A stretch of 34,036 bases of DNA from an uncultured Lachnospiraceae bacterium (GTDB taxonomy: Bacteria > Bacillota > Clostridia > Lachnospirales > Lachnospiraceae): NCBI GenBank assembly GCA_944381575.1, contig CALWLS010000014.1, forward strand, positions 1-34,036, in the 5' to 3' direction. Position numbers and translations under genes: made by a program. A model generated the notes under the pieces. It searched no databases and was not told the DNA's origin. It was given only the letters and a program-made list of their open reading frames with translations. Positions 23,796 through 30,985 of this stretch are shown here, one piece after another; the first letter of the stretch is position 1; every line of letters starts with the position of its first letter.

Positions 23796-23874
23796 TTTAT
23801 CCATTCCGGTTCTTATAAATCGGTTCTTATAAGCCGATTTTTATAAATCAGCTCTTACAAATCAGCTCTTACAG
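23796..23874 (-). repeat. 14-bp tandem repeats at the aroB-aroA junction
   Basis: On the minus strand about five to six diverged units of CYGATTTRTAAGAR. The first, partial unit contains the aroB stop (CTGTAAGAG); the run ends next to the aroA start. Unit starts are near 23865, 23851, 23837, 23823 and 23809. Confidence 0.75.
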
Positions 23875-24933
23875 GCCGGCCCTTATAAAATCTTCAAGCT
23901 CAGCTATATCCATCTTTTTGATGATGCATCTGCCTATTTTTTCAGGAAGCACGATGGAAATGCTGCTGCCGTTCCTCTTTTTATCCCTGAGCATCACCTC
24001 ATAGAGCTCCTCCGCGCTGTAATCCGTATCGCAGGGAAGCCCGAACCTCTTTACGGCCTCCCTTATCCTTTCCGCCGTGAGCCTGTCGCATATGCCGTAA
24101 GAGGCTGCTGCCGCTGAAAATACCGACATGCCGATGGCAACGGCCTTTCCATGAGAGAGTTTATAGGAGCTCAGCTGCTCCGCCGCATGGGCAAGGGTAT
24201 GGCCGAGATTTAAGAGCCTGCGCTTTCCCGTATCAAATTCGTCTTCATTTACCACGTCTCTTTTTATCTCTATGCATCTTGAGACCACATATTCCCTGTT
24301 GAACTCAAGGCCCTTATCCATGAGATGCTCAAAAAGCCTCGGATCCGCCAGTACTCCGTACTTTATGACCTCCGCCGAGCCGTCTTTAAATGTTTCCTCA
24401 GGCAGACTGTCAAGGACGTCAAGATCGCAGATCACGAGCCGCGGCTGATGGAAGGCTCCGGCAAGATTTTTTCCGGCCCTTAAGTCCACAGCCGTCTTTC
24501 CTCCGACGGAGGAATCCACGCATGCAAGAAGCGTCGTCGGTATCTGTATGAAATCCACGCCCCGTAACATCACTGCCGCCGCAAATCCCGCAAGATCCCC
24601 GACCACGCCGCCGCCAAGGGCAGCTATCAGATCGCTTCTGGTAAATTCATTTTCAGCTAAAAATTCTAATACGGATATGAGATTATCGGTGTTTTTGCTT
24701 TCCTCTCCGTTTGGAAGCACCAGTTTAAGCGTTTCAAAGCCGGCTGATCTCAAGCTTTCCGTTACTTTTTCCCCGTACAGCTCCCAGACCTTATCGTCAG
24801 AGATCACCGCCGCCTTTACAGCGTCCTTCCTGGCCGCGTTTTTTTCTCTTATGAGTTTCCCGCAGTCTTCTATAAGCCCGTTTCCAATAAGGACGTCATA
24901 GGGACGCCCCGTGTCCACATGTATGGTCTTCAA
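23869..24933 (-). CDS. aroB: 3-Dehydroquinate synthase
   Basis: It cyclises DAHP to 3-dehydroquinate, the second shikimate step, using NAD+ and a divalent metal. The 354-residue chain has GGGVVGDLAGFAAAV (107-121), QIPTTLLACVDSSVGGKTAVD (135-155), the metal-site Glu in GSAEVIKYG, RRLLNLGHTLAHA with the metal His, and a second metal His in YKLSHGKAVAIGM. The start codon is TTG, not ATG: GGAGGATAAATAA precedes TTG at 24933, and the next residues KTIHVDTG match the family N-terminus. A TTG start and the 16-base gap after tyrA suggest tuned translation. Confidence 0.95.
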   Translation of the reverse strand: MKTIHVDTGRPYDVLIGNGLIEDCGKLIREKNAARKDAVKAAVISDDKVWELYGEKVTESLRSAGFETLKLVLPNGEESKNTDNLISVLEFLAENEFTRSDLIAALGGGVVGDLAGFAAAVMLRGVDFIQIPTTLLACVDSSVGGKTAVDLRAGKNLAGAFHQPRLVICDLDVLDSLPEETFKDGSAEVIKYGVLADPRLFEHLMDKGLEFNREYVVSRCIEIKRDVVNEDEFDTGKRRLLNLGHTLAHAAEQLSSYKLSHGKAVAIGMSVFSAAAASYGICDRLTAERIREAVKRFGLPCDTDYSAEELYEVMLRDKKRNGSSISIVLPEKIGRCIIKKMDIAELEDFIRAGL

Positions 24934-24949
24934 TTATTTATCCTCCGCT

Positions 24950-25780
24950 TCAGCCGTCCAAAGCTATCTTCTTTTTGCTTCCCTCATCCAGGATGCGCAC
25001 GAGCCTTTCTTCGTCGTCATTTATTATAGCATCCTTATATTCGTTAAGGAAACCGACCATCCAGTCTATCTCCTTTATGACGTTTTCCCGATTGTCCATA
25101 AAGAGCTCTGCCCACATCCTCGGATTGAGCCTCGCTACCCTCGTAAGGTCCTTATAGCTGCCTGCCGAAAATCCCTTATGGCTCCCTGCAGTAGGGCTCT
25201 TGATATAGGCGTTTGAAACTATGTGCGCCATCTGGGAGGTAAATGCTATCATCCTGTCATGCTCCTCAGCGGTGGTTACGGAGAGCCTGCCGAAGCCCGC
25301 CGGCTCCAGAAGCTTTTTGATGTTGTCAAGAAACTCTATGTCATCGTATACCGGCGGCACCAGCACCATCGGAGCTCCCTTAAACATTGTCGCCTTTGAA
25401 TGCTTAAAGCCCGCATACTGCGTTCCGGCCATTGGGTGCCCTCCCACATAGGTAAATCCGTACTTTTCCGCAAGCTCAAAGCCTATTTTACAGATATTTT
25501 CCTTTACGCCGAGGCAGTCTATCACCACCGTGTGCTTATCGATGACCGGAGCCTTCGCCTTAAACCACTCCTCCGCCGCATGTATATAGGTTGTTATAAG
25601 CAGAAGGTCGCAGTCCTTAATATTCTCATCATTAAGCTCCGCGTCCACGGCTCCCTCAAGGATGGTAAATCCGAGGATGGTCTTATCCGTATCCGCCCCC
25701 AGTATCCTGTGGCCGGCCTCCTTGTACGCCTTTGCGAAGGAACCGCCTATAAGTCCCAGTCCGACTATTCCAACATTCAT
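24950..25780 (-). CDS. tyrA: Prephenate dehydrogenase
   Basis: It oxidatively decarboxylates prephenate to 4-hydroxyphenylpyruvate, the tyrosine branch. The 276-residue chain starts with the NAD-binding motif GIVGLGLIGGSFA (4-16), followed by DCLGVKE, GGHPMAGTQYAG with the catalytic His, and the helical domain with FTSQMAHIVSNAY and FKDLTR-like SYKDLTRVARLNP. There is no fused chorismate mutase or ACT domain, so feedback control must lie elsewhere. Its ATG overlaps the stop of the DAHP synthase gene (ATGA, 25777-25780), a sign of translational coupling. Confidence 0.95.
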   Translation of the reverse strand: MNVGIVGLGLIGGSFAKAYKEAGHRILGADTDKTILGFTILEGAVDAELNDENIKDCDLLLITTYIHAAEEWFKAKAPVIDKHTVVIDCLGVKENICKIGFELAEKYGFTYVGGHPMAGTQYAGFKHSKATMFKGAPMVLVPPVYDDIEFLDNIKKLLEPAGFGRLSVTTAEEHDRMIAFTSQMAHIVSNAYIKSPTAGSHKGFSAGSYKDLTRVARLNPRMWAELFMDNRENVIKEIDWMVGFLNEYKDAIINDDEERLVRILDEGSKKKIALDG

Positions 25781-26778
25781 CCTATCACCTCACGGATCTT
25801 CCTTACCTTATCAGACATTTTCTCAAACTGCTCCGGAGTTATGGAGGATGCTCCGTCGCTTAAGGCATTTATAGGATCGTTATGCACCTCCGTCATTATG
25901 CCGTCTGCTCCGCAGGCCGCAGCCGCCATGGCCATAGGCTCCACATATCTTGAGTATCCCGTGCTCCTGCTGACGTCCACTATGACCGGCAGATGGGAAA
26001 GCTCGTGCAGCACCGGCACAGCCGAAAGATCAAGGGTGTTTTTCGTATATGTCTCAAAGGTCCTTATGCCCCTCTCGCAGAGTATGACCTTTTCATTGCC
26101 TCCCGCCATCACATGCTCGGCGCTCATAAGAAGCTCCTTTAAGGTATTGGCAAGGCCCCTCTTTATCAGCACCGGCTTGCGGGTCTTTCCAAGCTCCAAA
26201 AGCAGTTCCGTATTCTGCATGTTTCTTGCCCCGACCTGTATGATGTCCACATCCTCAAACAGAGCTATATCGTTTATGCTCATTATCTCGGATATGATAG
26301 GAAGCCCGGTCTGTCTTTTTGCCTCCGCCAGCATTTCTATGCCCTCTCCCTTAAGGCCCTGGAAGTCATAAGGCGAGCTGCTGAGCCTGAAGGCGCTGCC
26401 CCTGAGTATGGAAGCCCCGGCGGCCTTTACCTTCTTGGCAATATCCACTATCTGATCCTGAGACTCTATCGAGCTTGGCCCGGCTATGAGCGTCAGGCTT
26501 CCGTCGCCGATGCTTACTCCGCCAACATTTATAACAGTATTTTCAGGATGGAACTTCCTGTTGGCCTTTTTAAACGGCTCTGAAATTATCTTGACGCCGC
26601 TCACTATGCTTAGGCTCTGCAAAAGCTCCACGTCTATCCTGCTGGTATTCCCGACAAGGCCTAAAACCGTATAATCCTTTCCCTCGGAGATATGTACGTC
26701 CACATTCTGGCCCTTGAGCCAGTCTATAAGATGGTTTCTCTGTTCAATGGTGGTGTTGGGTTTTAAAACTGCGATCAT
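25777..26778 (-). CDS. aroF: 3-Deoxy-7-phosphoheptulonate (DAHP) synthase, type I-beta
   Basis: It condenses PEP and erythrose-4-phosphate into DAHP, committing carbon to the aromatic pathway. The 333-residue chain has an N-terminal ferredoxin-like regulatory domain (1 to about 70) that in this subtype binds Phe or Tyr for feedback inhibition, then the TIM barrel: KANRKFHPENTVI, LRGSAFRLSSSPYDFQGL, VGARNMQN, LIKRG, VDVSRSTG and GIMTEVHNDPINALSDG with His and Asp metal ligands. The motif usually GPCSVES is GPSSIES here, so the metal-binding Cys is Ser102. That is a striking change; the rest of the site is intact. The start has AGGAGAGGAAAG. It is the first gene of the operon. Confidence 0.94.
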   Translation of the reverse strand: MIAVLKPNTTIEQRNHLIDWLKGQNVDVHISEGKDYTVLGLVGNTSRIDVELLQSLSIVSGVKIISEPFKKANRKFHPENTVINVGGVSIGDGSLTLIAGPSSIESQDQIVDIAKKVKAAGASILRGSAFRLSSSPYDFQGLKGEGIEMLAEAKRQTGLPIISEIMSINDIALFEDVDIIQVGARNMQNTELLLELGKTRKPVLIKRGLANTLKELLMSAEHVMAGGNEKVILCERGIRTFETYTKNTLDLSAVPVLHELSHLPVIVDVSRSTGYSRYVEPMAMAAAACGADGIMTEVHNDPINALSDGASSITPEQFEKMSDKVRKIREVIG

Positions 26779-26814
26779 CTTTCCTCTCCTTACGGTATTT
26801 TCCTCTAAGCTTAA

Positions 26815-26847
26815 AATAATAAAAGCTGCACATGACTTTGTGCAGCT
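26815..26847 (-). terminator. Attenuator terminator in the aro operon leader
   Basis: On the minus strand AGCTGCACA, 6-nt loop, TGTGCAGCT, then TTTATTATTTT. It stands upstream of the DAHP synthase gene and downstream of the operon promoter, so it can only control entry into the operon. Confidence 0.9.
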
Positions 26848-26896
26848 GATACATCTACTTATAATATAAACGCCTGATATTTACGGTCCGCACAAA
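26837..26896 (-). promoter_or_regulatory. Antiterminator pairing in the aro leader
   Basis: TTTGTGCGG (26896-26888) can pair over nine positions, one G.U, with CTGCACAAA (26845-26837), which is the left arm of the terminator. The two structures are mutually exclusive. Upstream, CTATTAC (26929-26923, in the Tyr codons) pairs with GTAATAG (26906-26900), and TACGGT (26949-26944) with ACCGTA (26887-26882), which would sequester the antiterminator strand. Confidence 0.75.
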
Positions 26897-26907
26897 AATC
26901 TATTACC

Positions 26908-26976
26908 TCAGCCCTCGCAAAAGTAATAGTAGTAAAACGCAAAACCGTATGCAGATCTTATTTCAGATAAGTTCAT
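26908..26976 (-). CDS. Tyr/Phe-rich leader peptide of the aro operon, 22 aa
   Basis: A 22-codon frame lies in the leader between the promoter (27015-27043) and the attenuator terminator. It starts with ATG at 26976, with GGAG six bases upstream, and stops with TGA at 26908. Residues 9-19 read AYGFAFYYYYF: five Tyr and three Phe codons within ten codons, including four Tyr in a row. A ribosome short of charged tRNA-Tyr or tRNA-Phe would stall there, covering CTATTAC and freeing the antiterminator strand. This is the logic of classical pheA/trp attenuation, here placed in front of the common aromatic pathway. The peptide has no other expected role. Evidence is from codons and pairing seen by eye. 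Confidence 0.88.
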   Translation of the reverse strand: MNLSEIRSAYGFAFYYYYFCEG

Positions 26977-27014
26977 ACACGACTCCATCTTTAGTGGTTT
27001 AAAGCGTTGCCTTG

Positions 27015-27043
27015 ATGATAAACATTTTGACATATTTTGTCAA
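27015..27043 (-). promoter_or_regulatory. Promoter of the aro operon, with overlapping palindrome
   Basis: On the minus strand a perfect TTGACA, 17 bases, TATCAT; transcription would start near 27008 and give a leader of about 230 nt. The -35 is the left half of TTGACAAAATATGTCAA (27043-27027), a perfect 6-bp inverted repeat that could be an operator. Confidence 0.8.
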
Positions 27044-27167
27044 GTCATAATATACTGCTCCGCTTTGCCAGAGGCAATTATTTCCTAAAAATGAGGACAT
27101 GATAAGGCTGTATTTTGTGCAGTTATTACTTTTTGTTAAGATGTTCGTAAAAGATTCGTTATAATTG

Positions 27168-27196
27168 TTGATTTTTCATCAATGTTGATTTATAAC
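27168..27196 (+). promoter_or_regulatory. Promoter candidate for cstA
   Basis: TTGATT, 17 bases, TATAAC, with about 53 nt of leader to the cstA start. It is divergent from the aro promoter. Confidence 0.5.
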
Positions 27197-27255
27197 TCGA
27201 TATTAAGAAAAATTAATTTTCTATTCAATAGGCAGAATAATCATGGAGGTACAGT

Positions 27256-28731
27256 ATGATTAGCTTTTTTATCTGTCTTGCGATACTTATCGTAGGTTAT
27301 TTCACCTACGGCAAGATCGTTGATGACACCTTCGGGCCTGACGACCGTGAGACCCCTGCAGTTGCCATCAATGACGGAGTCGATTTCGTTGTAATGCCTC
27401 AGTGGAAGCTGTTCTTAGTCCAGCTCCTTAACATCGCCGGACTCGGACCTATCTTCGGTGCCCTTCAGGGCGCTCTCTGGGGACCGATAGTATTCCTCTG
27501 GATCACCTTCGGTACAGTATTTGCCGGAGCAGTGCATGACTATTTCTCAGGAATGCTTTCAGAGAGGAATAACGGTGCATCCATCTCAGAGGTTACCGGT
27601 AAGTATCTCGGACCTGTCATGAAGAACGTAATGAGAGTATTCTCAGTTATCCTTCTTGTCATGGTAGGTACTGTTTTCGCTGTAGGACCTGCAGGACTTA
27701 TAGTTACCCTTATTACCAATAAGGGCGTGACCGGTCCTTTCGCGACCACCACGGTATGGCTTGCAATAGTACTTATCTACTATTTCATAGCTACTTTCCT
27801 TTCCATTGATAAGATCATCGGTAAGATATATCCTGTATTCGGTGTCTGCCTTATACTCATGGCTATCGGCGTAGCATTCGGAACCATGGTAAATCCGGAT
27901 TACTACACACCTGAGATCTGGACCAACTTCTACAACATGCACCCGGCTGGAACTCCTGTATGGAGCTTCATGTTCATCACCGTTGCCTGCGGAGCCATCT
28001 CCGGCTTCCACTCAACACAGTCTCCTCTTATGGCGCGCTGCCTTAAGTCAGAGAGACAGGGACATTTCGTATTCTACGGAGCCATGGTGGCAGAGGGTAT
28101 CATCGCTCTTATCTGGGCTGCAGCAGGATGCTCCATCTACGCTGTAACTGACGGACTCAACACCGGCCTTAACGAGGCCCTTGCAATGGGACAGTCAGCA
28201 GCCATCTACGATGTTTCCCTTAAGACCATGGGATCAGTCGGCGTTATCCTTGCCATGATCGGCGTTGTTGTATGCCCTATCACATCAGGAGATACAGCAT
28301 TCCGTTCAGCAAGACTTACCCTTGCAGACTGGCTCAAGATCGATCAGGAGTCCTATGCCGGAAGGCTCAAGCTCTGCATCCCTGTTCTTGGTATCGGCGC
28401 TATCCTTGGATTCGGAAACACTCTCGGATTTATCGATTATCAGGTAATCTGGAGATACTTCTCCTGGTCCAACCAGACCCTTGCAATGCTCGTGCTCTGG
28501 ACAGGCGCTATGTATCTTGCAATGGAGAAGAAGAACTTCTGGATCTGCGCAGTTCCTGCAACATTCATGAGTGCGGTTTCAATAACCTACTTCTGCATGG
28601 CAGGCGAGTGCTTAGGTATGATATCGTTCTTCAAGAACAATACAGCAGTGGCTTATCCAGCCGGCATAATCGTAGCCCTCGCATTCCTTGCGCTTTTCCT
28701 TTCAAAGTCCAAGAAATACCGCACGGCTTAA
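27256..28731 (+). CDS. cstA: CstA-family carbon starvation protein (peptide/pyruvate transporter)
   Basis: A polytopic membrane transporter. The 491-residue chain has the short CstA form with about 13-14 hydrophobic segments. Conserved CstA stretches include YFTYGKIVDDTFG (15-27), GVDFVVMPQWKLFLVQLLNIAGLGPIFGALQGALWG (41-76), GTVFAGAVHDYFSGMLSERNNGASI, GFHSTQSPLMARCLKSERQG and PITSGDTAFRSARLTLAD. Known members import peptides or pyruvate during carbon limitation. The ribosome site GGAGG is strong, and codon use looks more biased (GGA, CCT, CTT) than in neighbours, suggesting high expression. Substrate here is not determined. No two-component regulator is adjacent. Confidence 0.93.
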   Translation: MISFFICLAILIVGYFTYGKIVDDTFGPDDRETPAVAINDGVDFVVMPQWKLFLVQLLNIAGLGPIFGALQGALWGPIVFLWITFGTVFAGAVHDYFSGMLSERNNGASISEVTGKYLGPVMKNVMRVFSVILLVMVGTVFAVGPAGLIVTLITNKGVTGPFATTTVWLAIVLIYYFIATFLSIDKIIGKIYPVFGVCLILMAIGVAFGTMVNPDYYTPEIWTNFYNMHPAGTPVWSFMFITVACGAISGFHSTQSPLMARCLKSERQGHFVFYGAMVAEGIIALIWAAAGCSIYAVTDGLNTGLNEALAMGQSAAIYDVSLKTMGSVGVILAMIGVVVCPITSGDTAFRSARLTLADWLKIDQESYAGRLKLCIPVLGIGAILGFGNTLGFIDYQVIWRYFSWSNQTLAMLVLWTGAMYLAMEKKNFWICAVPATFMSAVSITYFCMAGECLGMISFFKNNTAVAYPAGIIVALAFLALFLSKSKKYRTA

Positions 28732-28757
28732 TTAAAACTCAATCTAAATAAACTGCC

Positions 28758-28871
28758 GCGGGCGCCACGTGTACGTATTACCTGTTCTGCCTATAAAGAT
28801 ACGTACCTAAGGCCGGCTGTATCCCGGGCCCAGCTTAAGGGCCCGGCGGTATTTCCGGCCGTGGCGCCCGC
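28758..28871 (+). ncRNA. Large three-way-junction inverted repeat after cstA
   Basis: An outer stem GCGGGCGCCAC / GTGGCGCCCGC (28758-28768, 28861-28871) encloses two hairpins: GTACGTAT / ATACGTAC (28771-28778, 28799-28806, 20-nt loop), and a long helix GGCCGG / CCGGCC (28811-28816, 28855-28860) with GTATC/GGTAT and CCGGGCCC / GGGCCCGG inside. Only ATTTTAAC follows, so it is either an unusual terminator of cstA or a structured RNA element in the leader of the next gene. Confidence 0.5.
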
Positions 28872-28894
28872 ATTTTAACTCTCAGAGGTATGAC

Positions 28895-29923
28895 ATGATA
28901 TTTTCTCCAAAACAGCTTGGAAACACTAAGATAGCTCCGGAAGCGGCAAAGGCCGACAGGAAGTCCTGCTTAAGGTTCGGTCCCTGCGGCATAGGCCAAA
29001 AAGCCCTTTATCTCAACAGCTTTTTTATAGACCGTGCGTTTTATGCGGCCATACCTGACGTGCGAAGGGTATTCAAACGAGTCGCCATGAGCAAGAACGG
29101 CTTTACCGGAAAGGGGATGTTCGGTTCCATGCCTTACCTTGTGGTGCTTCTATCCGACGGCACCGAAAAACAGTGTAATTTCAAATTCGAGGCCGACGTG
29201 GACGCCTTTATAGATAAATTCCACGAGCTGCATCCTTCCATACCGATACACAGCGCCGCCGCCGAAAAAAGGCTCGCTGAGGAAAGGGCAAAGGAGGAGG
29301 CCCGCTATATCAAGGATCTGAGCCCGGAGGCTTCAGCTGCCGTAAATGAATTAAGGAAAGCGTCTGACTACCTTAATAAAAAACCGGATATATACCGGGA
29401 GCTTTCCCGCGCAGCAAAGCAAAAGCGCGTTATTGACAACATCAAACCCGGCTATAAGGTATTTGCCGGAGTTATAGTATTTTTCGCCACACTGGCCCTT
29501 ATATACGGAATATACGCCGTACTTAACGGCAAGGGGGCCGCAATGTATTTCCTGCTGTTCGGAGGCGCCTTCATTTTCTACGCCATGAGCATGCAGGTAC
29601 TTCCTACAAAAAGGAATAACTCCAAGGCTGCGGCAAGGGAGCTGAATGCTGCCATAATGGCATCAAAGGAATATATAAGCAGATATGAAGACACCTTCCC
29701 CGTACCTTACCAGTACGCCCACCCTTCCGCCTTAAAAAGGATGGAGCGCGTGATCCGCGAAGGCAGGGCCGTAAACATCGTGGAAGCTTATGATATAATG
29801 AAAAAGGACCTTAAGGCTATCAATAACACCGTGACCGTATCCCAGACGGAATACGATGAGATCACGGCGATAAAGCCTATATTTTTAGTACTTAACTACG
29901 CGGACGACTACGGCAGGGCCTGA
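28895..29923 (+). CDS. Membrane protein of unknown function upstream of MoxR/VWA genes
   Basis: A 342-residue protein I cannot assign to a named family. The N-terminal part (about 20-115) reads like a PH-like strand-rich domain: LRFGPCGIGQKALYLNSFFIDRAFYAAI, then GMFGSMPYLVVLLSDGTEKQCNFKFEADVDAFIDKF. A charged coiled-coil-like region follows (125-185, Lys/Glu/Ala rich). Two membrane segments are visible near 191-213 (FAGVIVFFATLALIYGIYAV) and 219-236, with a second soluble helical part to the end. The ribosome site is AGAGGTATGAC-ATG. It lies 120 bases before the MoxR-type gene on the same strand and may anchor that ATPase/VWA pair at the membrane; that is inference from context. Confidence 0.65.
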   Translation: MIFSPKQLGNTKIAPEAAKADRKSCLRFGPCGIGQKALYLNSFFIDRAFYAAIPDVRRVFKRVAMSKNGFTGKGMFGSMPYLVVLLSDGTEKQCNFKFEADVDAFIDKFHELHPSIPIHSAAAEKRLAEERAKEEARYIKDLSPEASAAVNELRKASDYLNKKPDIYRELSRAAKQKRVIDNIKPGYKVFAGVIVFFATLALIYGIYAVLNGKGAAMYFLLFGGAFIFYAMSMQVLPTKRNNSKAAARELNAAIMASKEYISRYEDTFPVPYQYAHPSALKRMERVIREGRAVNIVEAYDIMKKDLKAINNTVTVSQTEYDEITAIKPIFLVLNYADDYGRA

Positions 29924-29929
29924 GTTCCT

Positions 29930-30029
29930 CTGCCGGTTCTGGTTAAGGCTCCTCTGCATAACTGCATAACCCGCACAACACTGTACACTGCCGTACAATC
30001 CGCGCAACACACCACAACTGTACAAGCTT
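29930..30029 (+). repeat. Degenerate short repeats before the MoxR gene
   Basis: The gap is made of variations on CTGCATAA, CTGTACA and CGCACAACAC (CTGCATAACTGCATAA, then ACTGTACACTGCCGTACAA). No coding potential. Confidence 0.4.
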
Positions 30030-30043
30030 AAAGGATGTTCGAT

Positions 30044-30964
30044 ATGACAGACATACTTGAATATTTAAAAAATGAAGGGATAGACGCCTCCCTAATCAAA
30101 GGCGTAGAGAATTTCCGTTCAAAGCACGCTGTAACAGACAGCCTTGCAGGACGCATACCTCAGCCTGAATACCTTTACTACGGCAAGGATACCTGGGAAA
30201 AGGCCATAGCAGCCATCCTCGCAGGTAAGAACCTGCTGCTTGCAGGTCCAAAGGCCACCGGTAAAAATGTTCTCTCCGATAACCTCGGAGCCCTCTTCAT
30301 GCGGCCGGTATGGAATGTTTCCTTCCATATCAACATGGATGCTTCCTTCCTTATAGGAACGGACACCTATGACGGCAATAAGGTCACCTTCAGGCCGGGT
30401 CCGATAACCCTCGCCGCAGAGAACGGAGGCTTCGGCGTCTTAGATGAGATAAATATGGCCAAAAACGAAGCCCTTGCAGTGCTTCATTCGGCCCTTGATT
30501 ACCGGCACATGATAGATGTTCCGGGCTACGATAAGATAGATATCGATCCGGCCTGCCGCTTCATCGCCACGATGAATTACGGCTATGCCGGCACGAGGGA
30601 CTTGAACGAGGCTTTAAGCTCAAGATTTGTCATCATCAGCATGGACCCGATCGCTGAGGATGATCTGATAAGACTTATCACCCACAGGTTCCCGGATATC
30701 AATAAGACCTTCGCAGAGCAGTTTGCAAAGCTCTTTACCGAGATCGATAAGAAGGCCATGAACGCCGAGATATCTGAACGTGCCCTTGACCTGAGGGGCC
30801 TTTTAGACGCCATAGGACTCATACATATGGGCATAAAGGCCGGCACCGCCCTTGAGATGTGCATAGTAAACAAGACCTTTGACGAATACGAAAGAAGACT
30901 CATACGGGATGTTATAAACGCCCGCATACCTGCAGAGCTCGACAGCGCCTCAGTCTTTGGATAA
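30044..30964 (+). CDS. MoxR-type AAA+ ATPase
   Basis: A 306-residue AAA+ ATPase of the MoxR/RavA branch, which act as chaperones with VWA-domain partners. Walker A reads GPKATGKN (starting about residue 67), ending in Asn instead of the usual Ser/Thr; Walker B is FGVLDEIN, sensor 1 ATMNYG, and ALSSRF carries the arginine finger. The start is placed at 30044, with AAAGG nine bases upstream; the earlier in-frame ATG at 30035 overlaps this ribosome site. The VWA gene follows after 21 bases, in a gap that repeats the stop context (TTTGGATAA twice). Target complex unknown. Confidence 0.88.
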   Translation: MTDILEYLKNEGIDASLIKGVENFRSKHAVTDSLAGRIPQPEYLYYGKDTWEKAIAAILAGKNLLLAGPKATGKNVLSDNLGALFMRPVWNVSFHINMDASFLIGTDTYDGNKVTFRPGPITLAAENGGFGVLDEINMAKNEALAVLHSALDYRHMIDVPGYDKIDIDPACRFIATMNYGYAGTRDLNEALSSRFVIISMDPIAEDDLIRLITHRFPDINKTFAEQFAKLFTEIDKKAMNAEISERALDLRGLLDAIGLIHMGIKAGTALEMCIVNKTFDEYERRLIRDVINARIPAELDSASVFG

Positions 30965-30985
30965 AATGCAATTTGGATAAATATA
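30955..30985 (+). repeat. 16-bp duplication of the MoxR stop region
   Basis: TTTGGATAAAATGCAA followed directly by TTTGGATAAATATAAT. The first copy contains the MoxR stop codon; the second lies just before the VWA start. Confidence 0.65.

Noticed and set aside
26779-27010. T-box leader for the aro operon
   Set aside because: No T-box sequence (GGTGGNACC) is present; the leader peptide and alternative stems explain the region better.
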